Below are positions 23,900 to 31,197 of a DNA stretch of 61,679 nucleotides, piece by piece. The notes beneath the pieces were generated by a model. It saw only the letters and a program-made list of their open reading frames with translations, searched no databases and was not told where the DNA came from. The position numbers and the translations under genes are program-made. Origin of the DNA: an uncultured Clostridia bacterium (lineage in GTDB: Bacteria > Bacillota > Clostridia > Oscillospirales > Oscillospiraceae). The stretch lies in the NCBI GenBank assembly GCA_947572235.1, contig CANPBB010000004.1, forward strand, positions 1 through 61,679, given 5' to 3'. Position 1 is the first letter of the stretch. Every line of letters begins with the position of its first letter.

Positions 23900-23928
23900 T
23901 TGACTTTAATAAAATTAAAGACTATAAT
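23900..23928 (+). promoter_or_regulatory. promoter with palindromic operator in the spacer (DUF2089 unit)
   Basis: TTGACT (23900-23905), 17 bases, TATAAT (23923-23928). The sequence CTTTAAT-AAA-ATTAAAG (23904-23920) is a perfect 7-3-7 palindrome filling the spacer between the -35 and -10. A dimeric regulator bound there would block polymerase. The DUF2089 protein encoded next is the natural candidate for autorepression. Confidence 0.85.
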
Positions 23929-23953
23929 TAACCTAACAAAAGGAGGTGACACC

Positions 23954-24262
23954 ATGCCCGTTGAGGTAGTGCCGGAGTGGATGTCGGGTTTAGAGGACGA
24001 GGATGTGAACTTCATCAAGAACTTCCTGCTCTCCTCCGGCTCCTTGAAGGAGATCGCGGGACAATACGGCGTGACCTACCCCACGGTGCGTCTGCGTTTA
24101 GACCGGCTGATCCAGAAGATCCGGCTCAACGAGGATGCGGCGGCGGATCCCTACATCGCCCTCATCAAGCGCATGGCCCTGAATGAGACCATCGACTTCG
24201 ACACAGCCAAGCTGCTGATCGGGGAGTACCGAAAGACGAAGCAGAAGAGAGAACAAAAATGA
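23954..24262 (+). CDS. DUF2089-like helix-turn-helix regulator
   Basis: A 102-residue protein. The segment LKEIAGQYGVTYPTVRLRLD (31-50) is a clear helix-turn-helix of the sigma-70 region 4 or Fis-like kind found in DUF2089 proteins. It lacks the N-terminal zinc ribbon of long DUF2089 members. A helical C-terminal tail (about 62-102) may dimerise. The start at 23954 has AAAGGAGG at ideal spacing; the in-frame codons upstream fall within the promoter leader. It is followed 30 bases later by a small membrane protein, and the pair lies under a promoter with a palindrome in its spacer. Confidence 0.83.
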   Translation: MPVEVVPEWMSGLEDEDVNFIKNFLLSSGSLKEIAGQYGVTYPTVRLRLDRLIQKIRLNEDAAADPYIALIKRMALNETIDFDTAKLLIGEYRKTKQKREQK

Positions 24263-24292
24263 CAGCACGAACAAATTGAAGGAGGAGCTAAA

Positions 24293-24466
24293 ATGCTTTT
24301 TGCATCCAGAGTTATAATATTGGGTCTGATCATCGGCCTGCCCTTGGCGATTTTAGCCACAGTGGGACTGGTATATCTGATCCGCCATCTGGCCCAAGAG
24401 AGCAGGAGGGAGTCTGAACAGCCGAAGAAGAAGGAAATGGACAAAATGAAGATCGAGGATCTGTAA
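24293..24466 (+). CDS. 57-residue single-pass membrane protein paired with DUF2089 gene
   Basis: A short frame reading MLFASRVIILGLIIGLPLAI, with a hydrophobic helix continuing to about residue 28, then a charged tail ending KMKIEDL. AAGGAGG lies 8 bases upstream of the ATG at 24293. The topology suggests a membrane anchor with a cytosolic Lys/Glu-rich tail. The function is not known. Its position in a two-gene unit with a helix-turn-helix regulator suggests that it either senses for or is controlled by that regulator, in the manner of a membrane-bound anti-regulator (inference). Confidence 0.75.
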   Translation: MLFASRVIILGLIIGLPLAILATVGLVYLIRHLAQESRRESEQPKKKEMDKMKIEDL

Positions 24467-24470
24467 AAAA

Positions 24471-24496
24471 AGGGCCGCCCCACCGGGAGCGGCCCT
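24471..24496 (-). terminator. terminator of fakA (minus strand)
   Basis: AGGGCCGC (24471-24478) pairs with GCGGCCCT (24489-24496). On the minus strand the hairpin is followed by seven T (complement of 24464-24470). On the plus strand it is followed by AAAAATTT, so it mainly serves the fakA transcript while also sitting right after the 57-residue gene. Confidence 0.8.
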
Positions 24497-24518
24497 AAAA
24501 ATTTGCACAAGAGCTAAA

Positions 24519-24548
24519 TAAATTCCTGACTCTTAATTCCTCATTCGC
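24519..24548. repeat. short GGAATGAGGAATTA-type element
   Basis: On the minus strand just after the fakA stop: GCGAATGAGGAATTAAGAG, then TCAGGAATTTA. It is related to the ends of the element at 22000-22132. Confidence 0.4.
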
Positions 24549-24556
24549 CTTTGGTA

Positions 24557-26227
24557 CTACTCAATCGAAATAATGTAGTAGTACACCGGTTGTCCGCCTG
24601 ACAGCAGGGACAGCTCCGCGTCAGGACAGACGCCGGCGAAGAGGGCCTCCGTCCTCTCAGCCTCCTCCTCGCTGACATCCTCGCCATAAAATACCGTGAT
24701 AAACTCCGCATCGCGGCTTCTCGTCTCATCCGCCAGACGCTGGAGCAGGATGTCGATGTCCTTATCGGTGCCGAAGAGTTTGCCATTGATCAGGGCCAAG
24801 TAGTCCCCCTCGTTGATCTGGAAGCCGTCGAAGTCACTGTTCCGGGCGGCGTAGGTGATCTGGGCGGTGGTGACGCCCTGCGCGGCCTCGGTCATGGCGG
24901 TGAGGATCTCGTCGGCCTCCGCCTCCAGATTTACATTCATCATGGCGGTGATGCCCTGTGGAATGGTAGCGGTGGGGACTACCACCACCTTCTTCTCCGT
25001 CAGCCCCACACACTGCTGGGCGGCCATGATGATGTTCTTGTTGTTGGGCAGTACGAACACTGTCTCGGCGGGTGTGCGCTGGATTTCCTTGAGGATGCTT
25101 TCAGTGGAGGGATTCATGGTCTGCCCGCCGAAGATGACCCCGTCTACGCCCAAGTCCCGGAATACCGCGGCGATCCCCTCGCCGGCACAGACGGCCAAGA
25201 AGCCGTAGGGCTTCTCCGGCTCCGCCGGGGCGGCGTCGGCGGCCTCCAAGTCCTCCTCGACTTTGTCCAAATCGTCCACGCTCTGTACATGCTTGCCGGC
25301 GGCTAAGTCGTCGTGCTGGGTGCGCATGTTCTCGATCTTGGCCAGCTCCAAGGTGCCGTACTTCTGGGCCTCCTTCAGCGCGTCGCCGGGGATGTTGGTG
25401 TGGACATGGACCTTGAAGGCCTCGTCGTCCTCGCCGATCACCAAGCTGTCACCAATGCTGTTCAGATACTCCCGCAGGGGGTTGAGGGACTTCTCCACCG
25501 TCTTGCGCACGATAAACACCGTGTCAAAGGCGAAGGTGATCTCCTCCGTGGAGAACACGTCGAAATCCGCCTTCTCCTGCTGGGGCTCCTCCTCGGCGAG
25601 CTCGGGCAGGGGCTCTCCCCGCAGGGCGGCCAGCATCCCCTCTAAGATTACCAAATACCCCTTGGCGCCTGCGTCTACCACGTTGGCCTTTTTCAGCACC
25701 GGGTTCATCTCCGTGGTCTGGGGCAGCACCTCATAGCCGGTCTGAATGGCCTCGTTTAAGACGAACTCCACATCCCGGTTCTCCTCGGCCACCTCGGCGG
25801 CGCGCTTGGCGGCCAGACGGGCCACGGTGAGCACTGTGCCCTCGGCGGGCTTCATCACCGCGCCGTAGGCGGCAGCTACGCCCTCCTGCATGGCGGCGGC
25901 CAAGTCCCAGCCGTCTGCCTCCTGCTGACCCTTGAGCTCCTTGGAGACACCCCGGAAGAGGAGGGAGAGGATGACCCCGCTGTTCCCCCGGGCCCCCCGG
26001 AGGAGGGCGGACGCGCAGACACTGGCGGCCTGCCCCACGCTCTCCGGCTCGATTTTGCGCAGCTCCGCGGCGGCGGTGGCGATGGTCATGGACATGTTGG
26101 TACCGGTGTCCCCGTCGGGGACAGGGAAGACGTTCAGATCGTTGATTTTCTGCTTTTGCAGGGAGATGGCGGCGGCGCCATGGAGGATCATCTGCTTAAA
26201 TGCGGCGGCGTCAATGGTTGCTCTCAT
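24557..26227 (-). CDS. fakA: fatty acid kinase FakA / YloV-family DAK2 protein
   Basis: A 556-residue protein. The N-terminal DhaL (DAK2) domain shows NVFPVPDGDTGTNM, with the Asp residues that bind Mg-ATP, and LRGARGNSGVILS. A C-terminal domain (about 330-556), with AVCAGEGIAAVFRDLGVDGVI near its start, is the usual FakA module. FakA phosphorylates fatty acids held by a FakB (DegV) protein, feeding exogenous fatty acids into lipid synthesis. No fakB is in the window. It follows an Asp23-family gene by 14 bases, the standard pairing (yloU-yloV) in Firmicutes. Transcription is from 26657-26685. Confidence 0.92.
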   Translation of the reverse strand: MRATIDAAAFKQMILHGAAAISLQKQKINDLNVFPVPDGDTGTNMSMTIATAAAELRKIEPESVGQAASVCASALLRGARGNSGVILSLLFRGVSKELKGQQEADGWDLAAAMQEGVAAAYGAVMKPAEGTVLTVARLAAKRAAEVAEENRDVEFVLNEAIQTGYEVLPQTTEMNPVLKKANVVDAGAKGYLVILEGMLAALRGEPLPELAEEEPQQEKADFDVFSTEEITFAFDTVFIVRKTVEKSLNPLREYLNSIGDSLVIGEDDEAFKVHVHTNIPGDALKEAQKYGTLELAKIENMRTQHDDLAAGKHVQSVDDLDKVEEDLEAADAAPAEPEKPYGFLAVCAGEGIAAVFRDLGVDGVIFGGQTMNPSTESILKEIQRTPAETVFVLPNNKNIIMAAQQCVGLTEKKVVVVPTATIPQGITAMMNVNLEAEADEILTAMTEAAQGVTTAQITYAARNSDFDGFQINEGDYLALINGKLFGTDKDIDILLQRLADETRSRDAEFITVFYGEDVSEEEAERTEALFAGVCPDAELSLLSGGQPVYYYIISIE

Positions 26228-26241
26228 AGCCCGTTGCCCTC

Positions 26242-26592
26242 CTACAGTACGATAGAATCCACGCAGACGTCCACGCTCTTGACCTCTGCGCCGGTGTATT
26301 TGTTGACCTTATAACGCACCTCGCTCATGATGGAGCGGCAGGCGGCGGTGATGTTCACCCCGTGCTCCACGATGATATGCAGCCGGATGGACAGGGTTCC
26401 ATCCTCGTTGTAGGTGACTTGGACGCCCTTGCTCATGGCCTCTTTGCGCAGCAGGTGGACCAAGCCGTCGGTCATAGAGCGGAAGGCCATGCCCTTGACG
26501 CCGAAGCAGTTGGTGGCGGCATTGCCGGTGATGTTGGCCACGACGCCGCTGCTGATGGTGATGGCGCCCTTCCCGGTATCCAGTTTGATCAT
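26242..26592 (-). CDS. Asp23/Gls24 (YloU-like) envelope-stress protein
   Basis: A 116-residue protein, MIKLDTGKGAITISSGVVA at the start, with VSYKGVQVTYNEDGTLSIR-like strands (seen as KGVQVTYNEDGTLSIRLHI) and a C-terminal VNKYTGAEVKSVDVCVDSI. This is the alkaline-shock/Gls24 fold. YloU-type members are always next to the DAK2 gene yloV, as here. The start at 26592 is set by AGGAAAGGATG; earlier in-frame codons overlap the promoter. Its role is unclear and may be linked to envelope homeostasis. Confidence 0.9.
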   Translation of the reverse strand: MIKLDTGKGAITISSGVVANITGNAATNCFGVKGMAFRSMTDGLVHLLRKEAMSKGVQVTYNEDGTLSIRLHIIVEHGVNITAACRSIMSEVRYKVNKYTGAEVKSVDVCVDSIVL

Positions 26593-26656
26593 AAAAAAAC
26601 ATCCTTTCCTCGGAATGAAGAAATAGCCGATCCGTTTTTGGCGGTAGATGGCCCCT

Positions 26657-26685
26657 ATTATACATGATCTTGGCCCGGATAACAA
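26657..26685 (-). promoter_or_regulatory. promoter of asp23-fakA
   Basis: Minus strand: TTGTTA (26685-26680), 17 bases, TATAAT (26662-26657). Divergent from the rsmD promoter 75 bases away. Confidence 0.8.
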
Positions 26686-26758
26686 GGGTAAAAACGGTTT
26701 TCACACCAGTTTTTTCCGCGTCCGGCGACAAGTTTTGCCGCTGTTTCGAACAAAAGTA

Positions 26759-26787
26759 TTGAAAAACTGCGGCTGATATCATACAAT
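26759..26787 (+). promoter_or_regulatory. promoter of rsmD-coaD
   Basis: TTGAAA (26759-26764), 17 bases, TACAAT (26782-26787). The leader to the ATG at 26827 is short, with AAGGAGG in front of the start. Confidence 0.78.
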
Positions 26788-26826
26788 AACAGCCAAAGAG
26801 ATTTTACCTGTTTAAGGAGGAACCCT

Positions 26827-27384
26827 ATGCGTGTCATTACAGGGACGGCCCGGGGGCGCCGGCTGAAGGAGCTGGAGGGAAGGGAGACCCGCCCCACCAC
26901 CGACCGTGTGAAGGAGGGGCTGTTCAGCATCATCCAGTTCGACATCGAGGGCCGCCGGGTCTTGGACCTCTTCGCCGGCACCGGCCAGCTGGGCATCGAG
27001 GCGCTGAGCCGCGGAGCGGCCTCCGCCGTATTTGTGGACATGCGCCGGGAGGCGGCGCGCTTGGTGGAGGAAAACCTGCGCCTGACGGGCTTGGGGGAGA
27101 ACGCCAAGGTGGTCTGCGGCGATGCGCTGGCCTACTTGGGCACCCTGCGGGAGAAGGTGGATCTCGTATTTTTGGACCCGCCTTACGGCTCTGGGCTGAT
27201 CAAAAAGTCCCTCCGGCAGATGGAGACGTTTGACATTCTCCGGGAGAATGGTATAATCATATGTGAGAGCGATGCCGCTGAGCCCTTAGAGGAGATGTCT
27301 CCGCCCTATCGCTTCCACCGGACCTACCGCTATGGACGGATCCGTCTGACGGTGTACCACCGGAGGGAGGGTGCGGCAGTATGA
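26827..27384 (+). CDS. rsmD: 16S rRNA (guanine(966)-N2)-methyltransferase RsmD
   Basis: A 185-residue SAM methyltransferase. It opens MRVITGTARGRRLKELEG with the downstream RPTTDRVKEGLFSII, both RsmD signatures. SAM binding is VLDLFAGTGQLGIEALSRGA, and the catalytic motif is LVFLDPPYGSG. It methylates G966 of 16S rRNA in the small-subunit head. The stop overlaps the coaD start as ATGA, the usual rsmD-coaD coupling in Firmicutes. Confidence 0.96.
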   Translation: MRVITGTARGRRLKELEGRETRPTTDRVKEGLFSIIQFDIEGRRVLDLFAGTGQLGIEALSRGAASAVFVDMRREAARLVEENLRLTGLGENAKVVCGDALAYLGTLREKVDLVFLDPPYGSGLIKKSLRQMETFDILRENGIIICESDAAEPLEEMSPPYRFHRTYRYGRIRLTVYHRREGAAV

Positions 27385-27872
27385 GGCGAGCGATCTGTCC
27401 GGGGAGCTTTGACCCCATCACCTTAGGGCACTTGGATATTATCCGCCGGGCGTCGGTTCTTTTTGATGCGGTGACGGTGTGTGTGATGGTCAACGGCGGC
27501 AAGGGCGGAGGGATGTTCTCCGCCGAGGAGCGGCTGGAATTTGTGCGTTTGGCCGTGGAGGGACTTGAAAATGTAGACTGCGTCCGCTGGGACGGCCTCT
27601 TGGCGGATTTAGTGGTGCAGCAGGGGGCTTCGGCGCTGGTTAAAGGCGTCCGGGGGGCCGGGGACTTCGACTGGGAGTACCAGATGGCCTGTATTAACCG
27701 GGGGCTTGGCGGCGCGGTGGAGACGGTGCTGCTGCCGGCGGCGCCGGAGTACGTGTACTTTAGCTCCACCATGGCGCGGGAGATGATCCGCTACAGGCAG
27801 GACCTGCGGAAATACCTGCCGGCGGCGGTGGCGGACAGATTGAGGAAAGGGAACGAGGACCATGGCGAGTGA
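27381..27872 (+). CDS. coaD: phosphopantetheine adenylyltransferase CoaD
   Basis: A 163-residue nucleotidyltransferase that makes dephospho-CoA from 4'-phosphopantetheine and ATP. The nucleotide-binding GSFDPITLGHLDII, with the TxGH motif, is at residues 8-21. KGVRGAGDFDWEYQMACIN and the C-terminal YFSSTMAREMIRY (the ISSTxxR-type motif) are both present. It is translationally coupled to rsmD upstream and overlaps the coiled-coil gene downstream by 11 bases. Confidence 0.97.
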   Translation: MRRAICPGSFDPITLGHLDIIRRASVLFDAVTVCVMVNGGKGGGMFSAEERLEFVRLAVEGLENVDCVRWDGLLADLVVQQGASALVKGVRGAGDFDWEYQMACINRGLGGAVETVLLPAAPEYVYFSSTMAREMIRYRQDLRKYLPAAVADRLRKGNEDHGE

Positions 27873-28362
27873 TGTGCTGCATCTGATTGATATGCTGTAT
27901 GAGATGATTGACGAGGCCAAGGGCGCCACATTCAGCAGTGATAAGTGTGTGATTTCCCGCAACGAGGTGTTGGATATGCTGGGGGAGATCCGGGCCCAGC
28001 TTCCCTCAGAGCTGCAGAAGGCCCAGCAGCTGATCCGGGCACGGGATGACTATGTGGAGGCGGCCAAGCGGGAGGCGGACGGCATCCGCCGCAAGGCGGA
28101 GCTGGAGGCCCGGACCATCGTGTCAGAGAGCAAGATCACCCAAGAGGCCCGGGAGAGGGGCCATGAGATTGTCCGCCAAGCCCAAGAGCGGGCCCGGACG
28201 ATGCTCCAAGTGACCAACGAATATACGGAGGACGCCCTCCGCCGCACGGAGGAGGCCATTGAGATGGCTTTGGCGGAGATGAAAGAGGCCAGAAGCCGCT
28301 ACCGCGCCGCCAGCAGCGAGCGGCTGCAGGAGGCCAGACGGAGGATGGAGCCAACAGAATAG
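27862..28362 (+). CDS. coiled-coil protein downstream of coaD (ATPase subunit B/H-like)
   Basis: A 166-residue hydrophilic protein that is almost entirely helical. Residues about 45-160 are a long heptad-rich coiled coil full of Arg, Glu and Ala (for example KAELEARTIVSESKITQEA). The N terminus (about 1-40) is a small conserved-looking head with EVLDMLGEIR. Proteins of this size and place after coaD are often annotated as ATPase or V-type subunit H-like in Clostridia. A true ATP-synthase role is unlikely because there is no membrane anchor. A DivIVA-like scaffold is another possibility. Ends in an intrinsic terminator. Confidence 0.75.
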   Translation: MASDVLHLIDMLYEMIDEAKGATFSSDKCVISRNEVLDMLGEIRAQLPSELQKAQQLIRARDDYVEAAKREADGIRRKAELEARTIVSESKITQEARERGHEIVRQAQERARTMLQVTNEYTEDALRRTEEAIEMALAEMKEARSRYRAASSERLQEARRRMEPTE

Positions 28363-28365
28363 GGG

Positions 28366-28398
28366 AAGGGAGCGGACTTTGTCCGTTCCCTTCTTTTT
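28366..28398 (+). terminator. intrinsic terminator after the coaD unit
   Basis: AAGGGAGCGGAC (28366-28377) pairs with GTCCGTTCCCTT (28381-28392), one G-T wobble, followed by C and a run of T. Confidence 0.92.
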
Positions 28399-28469
28399 TA
28401 TGCGGCGGCGAGGGCTTTCATGATCTGTGCCATGGTTTAGAGGCAGGCTGCGGCGGCTCTTGTTGGACT

Positions 28470-28498
28470 GTGCGGAGCGCGCTCTGCACGGTTTTTTT
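28470..28498 (+). terminator. second intrinsic terminator upstream of mraZ
   Basis: GTGCGGAG (28470-28477) pairs with CTCTGCAC (28482-28489), loop CGCG, then GG and seven T. It has no gene directly in front of it. It may be a back-up to the terminator at 28366 or the end of a small untranslated transcript, for which no promoter is visible. Confidence 0.7.
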
Positions 28499-28836
28499 GC
28501 GCCGCCTTACGCAGGGATGGCGTGCCGTCCTCCGGCAATGGGTAATTTCTTTGCATCCAATGGGCGCGCCCCCTAAAAATGGACTAATTCGACTGCTGGA
28601 GCCCAAAATTTGTATGTCAAATTTGTGCATAACGCTGATTTTATATTTTCGGAGGAATACAACAAAATGTAATCAACACAAAATATAGATAAATTTCGTG
28701 TCAAATATACAAGATATAGTATGCGTGAGGAGGCAAACCTGCCGCAATATAGTAGAACGTGTGTTTTATATAATAAAAATCAAAAGTTTCTCTGTTTTAT
28801 TGACAGTATTCGAGAAAAATAGTACAAAATTTTCCC
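28499..28836. other. AT-rich intergenic stretch upstream of mraZ
   Basis: No gene is seen. Composition shifts sharply to AT-rich before the dcw cluster. A possible second promoter lies at 28800-28828 (TTGACA, 17 bases, TACAAA). GTGAGGAGG near 28725 resembles a ribosome site, but no convincing frame follows it. Confidence 0.5.
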
Positions 28837-28865
28837 TTGCAATTTATCAGACAAGCAGGTATACT
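28837..28865 (+). promoter_or_regulatory. main promoter of the dcw cluster (PmraZ)
   Basis: TTGCAA (28837-28842), 17 bases, TATACT (28860-28865), directly followed by MraZ-type direct repeats. Confidence 0.82.
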
Positions 28866-28873
28866 AAAGTGCA

Positions 28874-28903
28874 GTGGTGGAAAGTGGGGGAAAGTAGTGG
28901 ATT
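28874..28903 (+). promoter_or_regulatory. MraZ operator: three 10-bp direct repeats
   Basis: GTGGTGGAAA (28874-28883), GTGGGGGAAA (28884-28893) and GTAGTGGATT (28894-28903) run head to tail with a 10-base period, just downstream of the -10. MraZ is known to bind tandem G-rich boxes of this type in front of its own gene and to repress the cluster. Confidence 0.8.
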
Positions 28904-28943
28904 AACCCACAACGGCCCACAGAGAGGAAGGCGGGTGGGGAAC

Positions 28944-29360
28944 TTGATCGGCCAGTATCAGCACAGCATCGACGCCAAGGGCCGTCTTTTTATCCCTGCC
29001 AAATTTCGTGAGGAGCTGGGGGAGACGTTCTACGTCACCATCGGCTTGGACGGATGCCTCAGTGTCTACTCCGACGTAAAGTGGGCAACACTGACAGAGA
29101 AATATGAGGCCTTGCCCCTCTCCAAGGCCCGGTCCATGAGGGCCCTGTTTGCCAACGCTGCCAAGTGTGAGCCTGACGCCCAAGGGCGCATACTGGTGCC
29201 GGCGAAGCTGCGACAGTATGCCGCGCTGGAGAAGGACGTGGTGATCACGGGGGCCTCCAAGTGCGTGGAGCTGTGGAACCCGGAGCGGTGGCAGGCGATC
29301 GAGAGTGTGGGCTTGGACCCGGAGAACTTGGCCGCGGCCATGGAGGAGCTGGAATTTTGA
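28944..29360 (+). CDS. mraZ: MraZ, transcriptional regulator of the dcw cluster
   Basis: A 138-residue AbrB-fold DNA-binding protein. The two DXXXR swapped-hairpin motifs are HSIDAKGRLFIPAKFR and PDAQGRILVPAKLR. The best start is TTG at 28944, because family members begin M-I-G-x-Y-x-H, which aligns with this codon. GTG at 28935 is an alternative, and no ATG fits. The Shine-Dalgarno is G-rich but imperfect (AGGAAGG 12 bases away). MraZ binds the 10-base direct repeats at 28874-28903 and so controls its own cluster. Confidence 0.92.
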   Translation: MIGQYQHSIDAKGRLFIPAKFREELGETFYVTIGLDGCLSVYSDVKWATLTEKYEALPLSKARSMRALFANAAKCEPDAQGRILVPAKLRQYAALEKDVVITGASKCVELWNPERWQAIESVGLDPENLAAAMEELEF

Positions 29361-29431
29361 TGTTACATCGCTGTGCCCCGTGTTTTTTTGCGGCGGCATG
29401 AGGAAATACTTGTATTGCGAGACGAGATACC

Positions 29432-30379
29432 ATGGAGAAGGATTACGGACACCGGCCTGTGCTCCTGCATGAGTGCATGGAGGCCTTGGCTATCCGGCCG
29501 GAGGGCGTCTATGTGGACGGCACCTTGGGCCGGGGGGGACACTCCTTAGCGATTGCACAGCGTCTCACTACCGGGCGCCTCATCGCCTTGGACCGGGATG
29601 AGACGGCTTTGGCTGCCGCGGAGGAGCGGCTGGCGGCCTATCGGGACCGCCTGACGCTGGTCCACAGCAACTTCAGCCGCGTGCGGGAGGTGCTGGAGGC
29701 GCTGGATGTGGGCAAGGTGGATGGGATGCTCTTCGACTTGGGCGTCTCCTCCCCCCAGCTGGACGAGGCGGCCCGGGGATTCAGCTATCAGCAGGACGCC
29801 CCCTTGGATATGCGGATGGACACCTCCGCGGGTCTCACGGCTTGGGAGGTGGTGAATACCTACAGTGAGGAGGAGCTGCGGCGGATCCTATTTGACTACG
29901 GTGAGGAGAGATATGCCCCCAAGATTGCCCAAGCTATTGTGCGCCGCCGGACGGAGAAAAGTGTGGAGACCACACTGGAGCTGGTGGAGATTATCCGTTC
30001 TGCCATGCCGCCGAAGGCTCTGCGGGAGAAGCAGCACCCGGCCAAGCGGAGCTTTCAGGCCATCCGTATCGCCGTCAATGACGAGTTGGGGGAGCTGACG
30101 CCTATGCTTCGGGGGGCGGTGGACAGCCTTCGCCCTAACGGACGGCTGGCGGTGATCACCTTCCACAGCTTGGAGGACAGGATTGTCAAGCGGGAGCTGC
30201 GGGAGATGGCTGTGGGCTGCACCTGCCCGCCGGAGTTTCCGGTGTGCGTGTGCGGCAAGAAGCCTAAGGTGCGCCTGCTGGGGCGCAAGCCCGTTGTCTC
30301 CTCGCCGGAGGAGCTGGAGGAGAACCACAGAGCCCGCAGCGCGAAGCTGCGCACGGCGGAACGTACAGAGGCGCCGTGA
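29432..30379 (+). CDS. rsmH: 16S rRNA (cytosine(1402)-N4)-methyltransferase RsmH
   Basis: A 315-residue SAM methyltransferase, opening YGHRPVLLHECMEAL and YVDGTLGRGGHSLAI, both signatures of MraW/RsmH. Further motifs are MLFDLGVSSPQLDEAARGFS and VITFHSLEDRIVK. It methylates N4 of C1402 in 16S rRNA. The C terminus has a Cys-rich CTCPPEFPVCVCGKKP segment, common in Firmicute members. Second gene of the dcw cluster. Confidence 0.96.
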   Translation: MEKDYGHRPVLLHECMEALAIRPEGVYVDGTLGRGGHSLAIAQRLTTGRLIALDRDETALAAAEERLAAYRDRLTLVHSNFSRVREVLEALDVGKVDGMLFDLGVSSPQLDEAARGFSYQQDAPLDMRMDTSAGLTAWEVVNTYSEEELRRILFDYGEERYAPKIAQAIVRRRTEKSVETTLELVEIIRSAMPPKALREKQHPAKRSFQAIRIAVNDELGELTPMLRGAVDSLRPNGRLAVITFHSLEDRIVKRELREMAVGCTCPPEFPVCVCGKKPKVRLLGRKPVVSSPEELEENHRARSAKLRTAERTEAP

Positions 30380-30455
30380 GATAGGGCGGCAGCTCTCTGA
30401 CGAAGGAGCGTCAAAGAGGAAGCTGAGTTGACAGGGAAGGAGAGTCGGTCAGAGC

Positions 30456-31028
30456 ATGGCAGCGACAAAGGCGAAAAAACGATATCGCACGCCCGGTGTG
30501 GTGAATGGCTCTCTGGCCTACGACTTCAACACGCTGGAGCGTCAGCTGGATCGTACCGGCCGCATGACGCCGGACCTGTATACCGCGCCTATGGAGGAGC
30601 ACGCGGCGGACGTAATTGCCCGTGCCCACGAAAAAACCAAGGCCCAGATCCGGCAGGCGGACGCCTTGGCCCCGGCGATGGTGGCGGCCTTTGCCCTCGT
30701 GGCGGCCATGATGGTGCTGATGGTCATGTGTTATGTGGAGCTGTCGGTGATCTCAAACAGTGTGGTGGACAAGCGTGCCCAAGTGACCGCTCTGCAGACG
30801 GAGCAGGTGCTCTTGACTACCAAGCATGAGCAGGCATTTGATTTGGCTACGGTAAAGGAGGCGGCGCTGGCGGCGGGTATGAGCCTGCCCAGCGAATCCC
30901 AGATATATAATATCGACCTCTCCATTCCAGACAACGCCGTGGTCTACCAAAGCGAGAAACGGGGTGTTACCGGTGCGCTGGACACTTTGAAGGAGTGGGT
31001 CGGCAAAGCGGTGGAATATTTCCGCTGA
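30456..31028 (+). CDS. ftsL: FtsL-like septum protein
   Basis: A 190-residue bitopic membrane protein. A long cytosolic N terminus (about 1-70) precedes one membrane helix (PAMVAAFALVAAMMVLMVMCY, read in two parts, about 73-93). An extracytosolic coiled coil follows (about 95-130). Size, topology and the position between rsmH and the penicillin-binding protein identify FtsL by synteny, since FtsL sequences are poorly conserved. It would bridge FtsB/DivIC and FtsW-PBP2B in the divisome. The leader contains a nested hairpin, and the ribosome site AAGGAG is rather far (13 bases). Confidence 0.75.
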   Translation: MAATKAKKRYRTPGVVNGSLAYDFNTLERQLDRTGRMTPDLYTAPMEEHAADVIARAHEKTKAQIRQADALAPAMVAAFALVAAMMVLMVMCYVELSVISNSVVDKRAQVTALQTEQVLLTTKHEQAFDLATVKEAALAAGMSLPSESQIYNIDLSIPDNAVVYQSEKRGVTGALDTLKEWVGKAVEYFR

Positions 31029-31061
31029 GAGCTGCTTATAGTGATCTGTGTAGTGGTGTGG

Positions 31062-31092
31062 GGAGTAAGAGGAACGACAAGCCTCTTACTCC
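31062..31092 (+). promoter_or_regulatory. 11-bp hairpin between ftsL and the penicillin-binding protein
   Basis: GGAGTAAGAGG (31062-31072) pairs perfectly with CCTCTTACTCC (31082-31092). No T-run follows directly, so it may stabilise or process the transcript rather than end it. The 163-base gap is otherwise empty. Confidence 0.6.
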
Positions 31093-31197
31093 TCAGCTTG
31101 TCAAAACCGGACTTTTTGGTTTGTGGTACTGAATTGGAGCAGACCAAAATAGAAATAGAACGAAACCGCAAACCCATATCCCTAAGGAGGATTGACC

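Noticed and set aside
28698..28943. N-terminal extension of MraZ
   Set aside because: It would include the promoter and MraZ operator repeats. The family start aligns with TTG at 28944.
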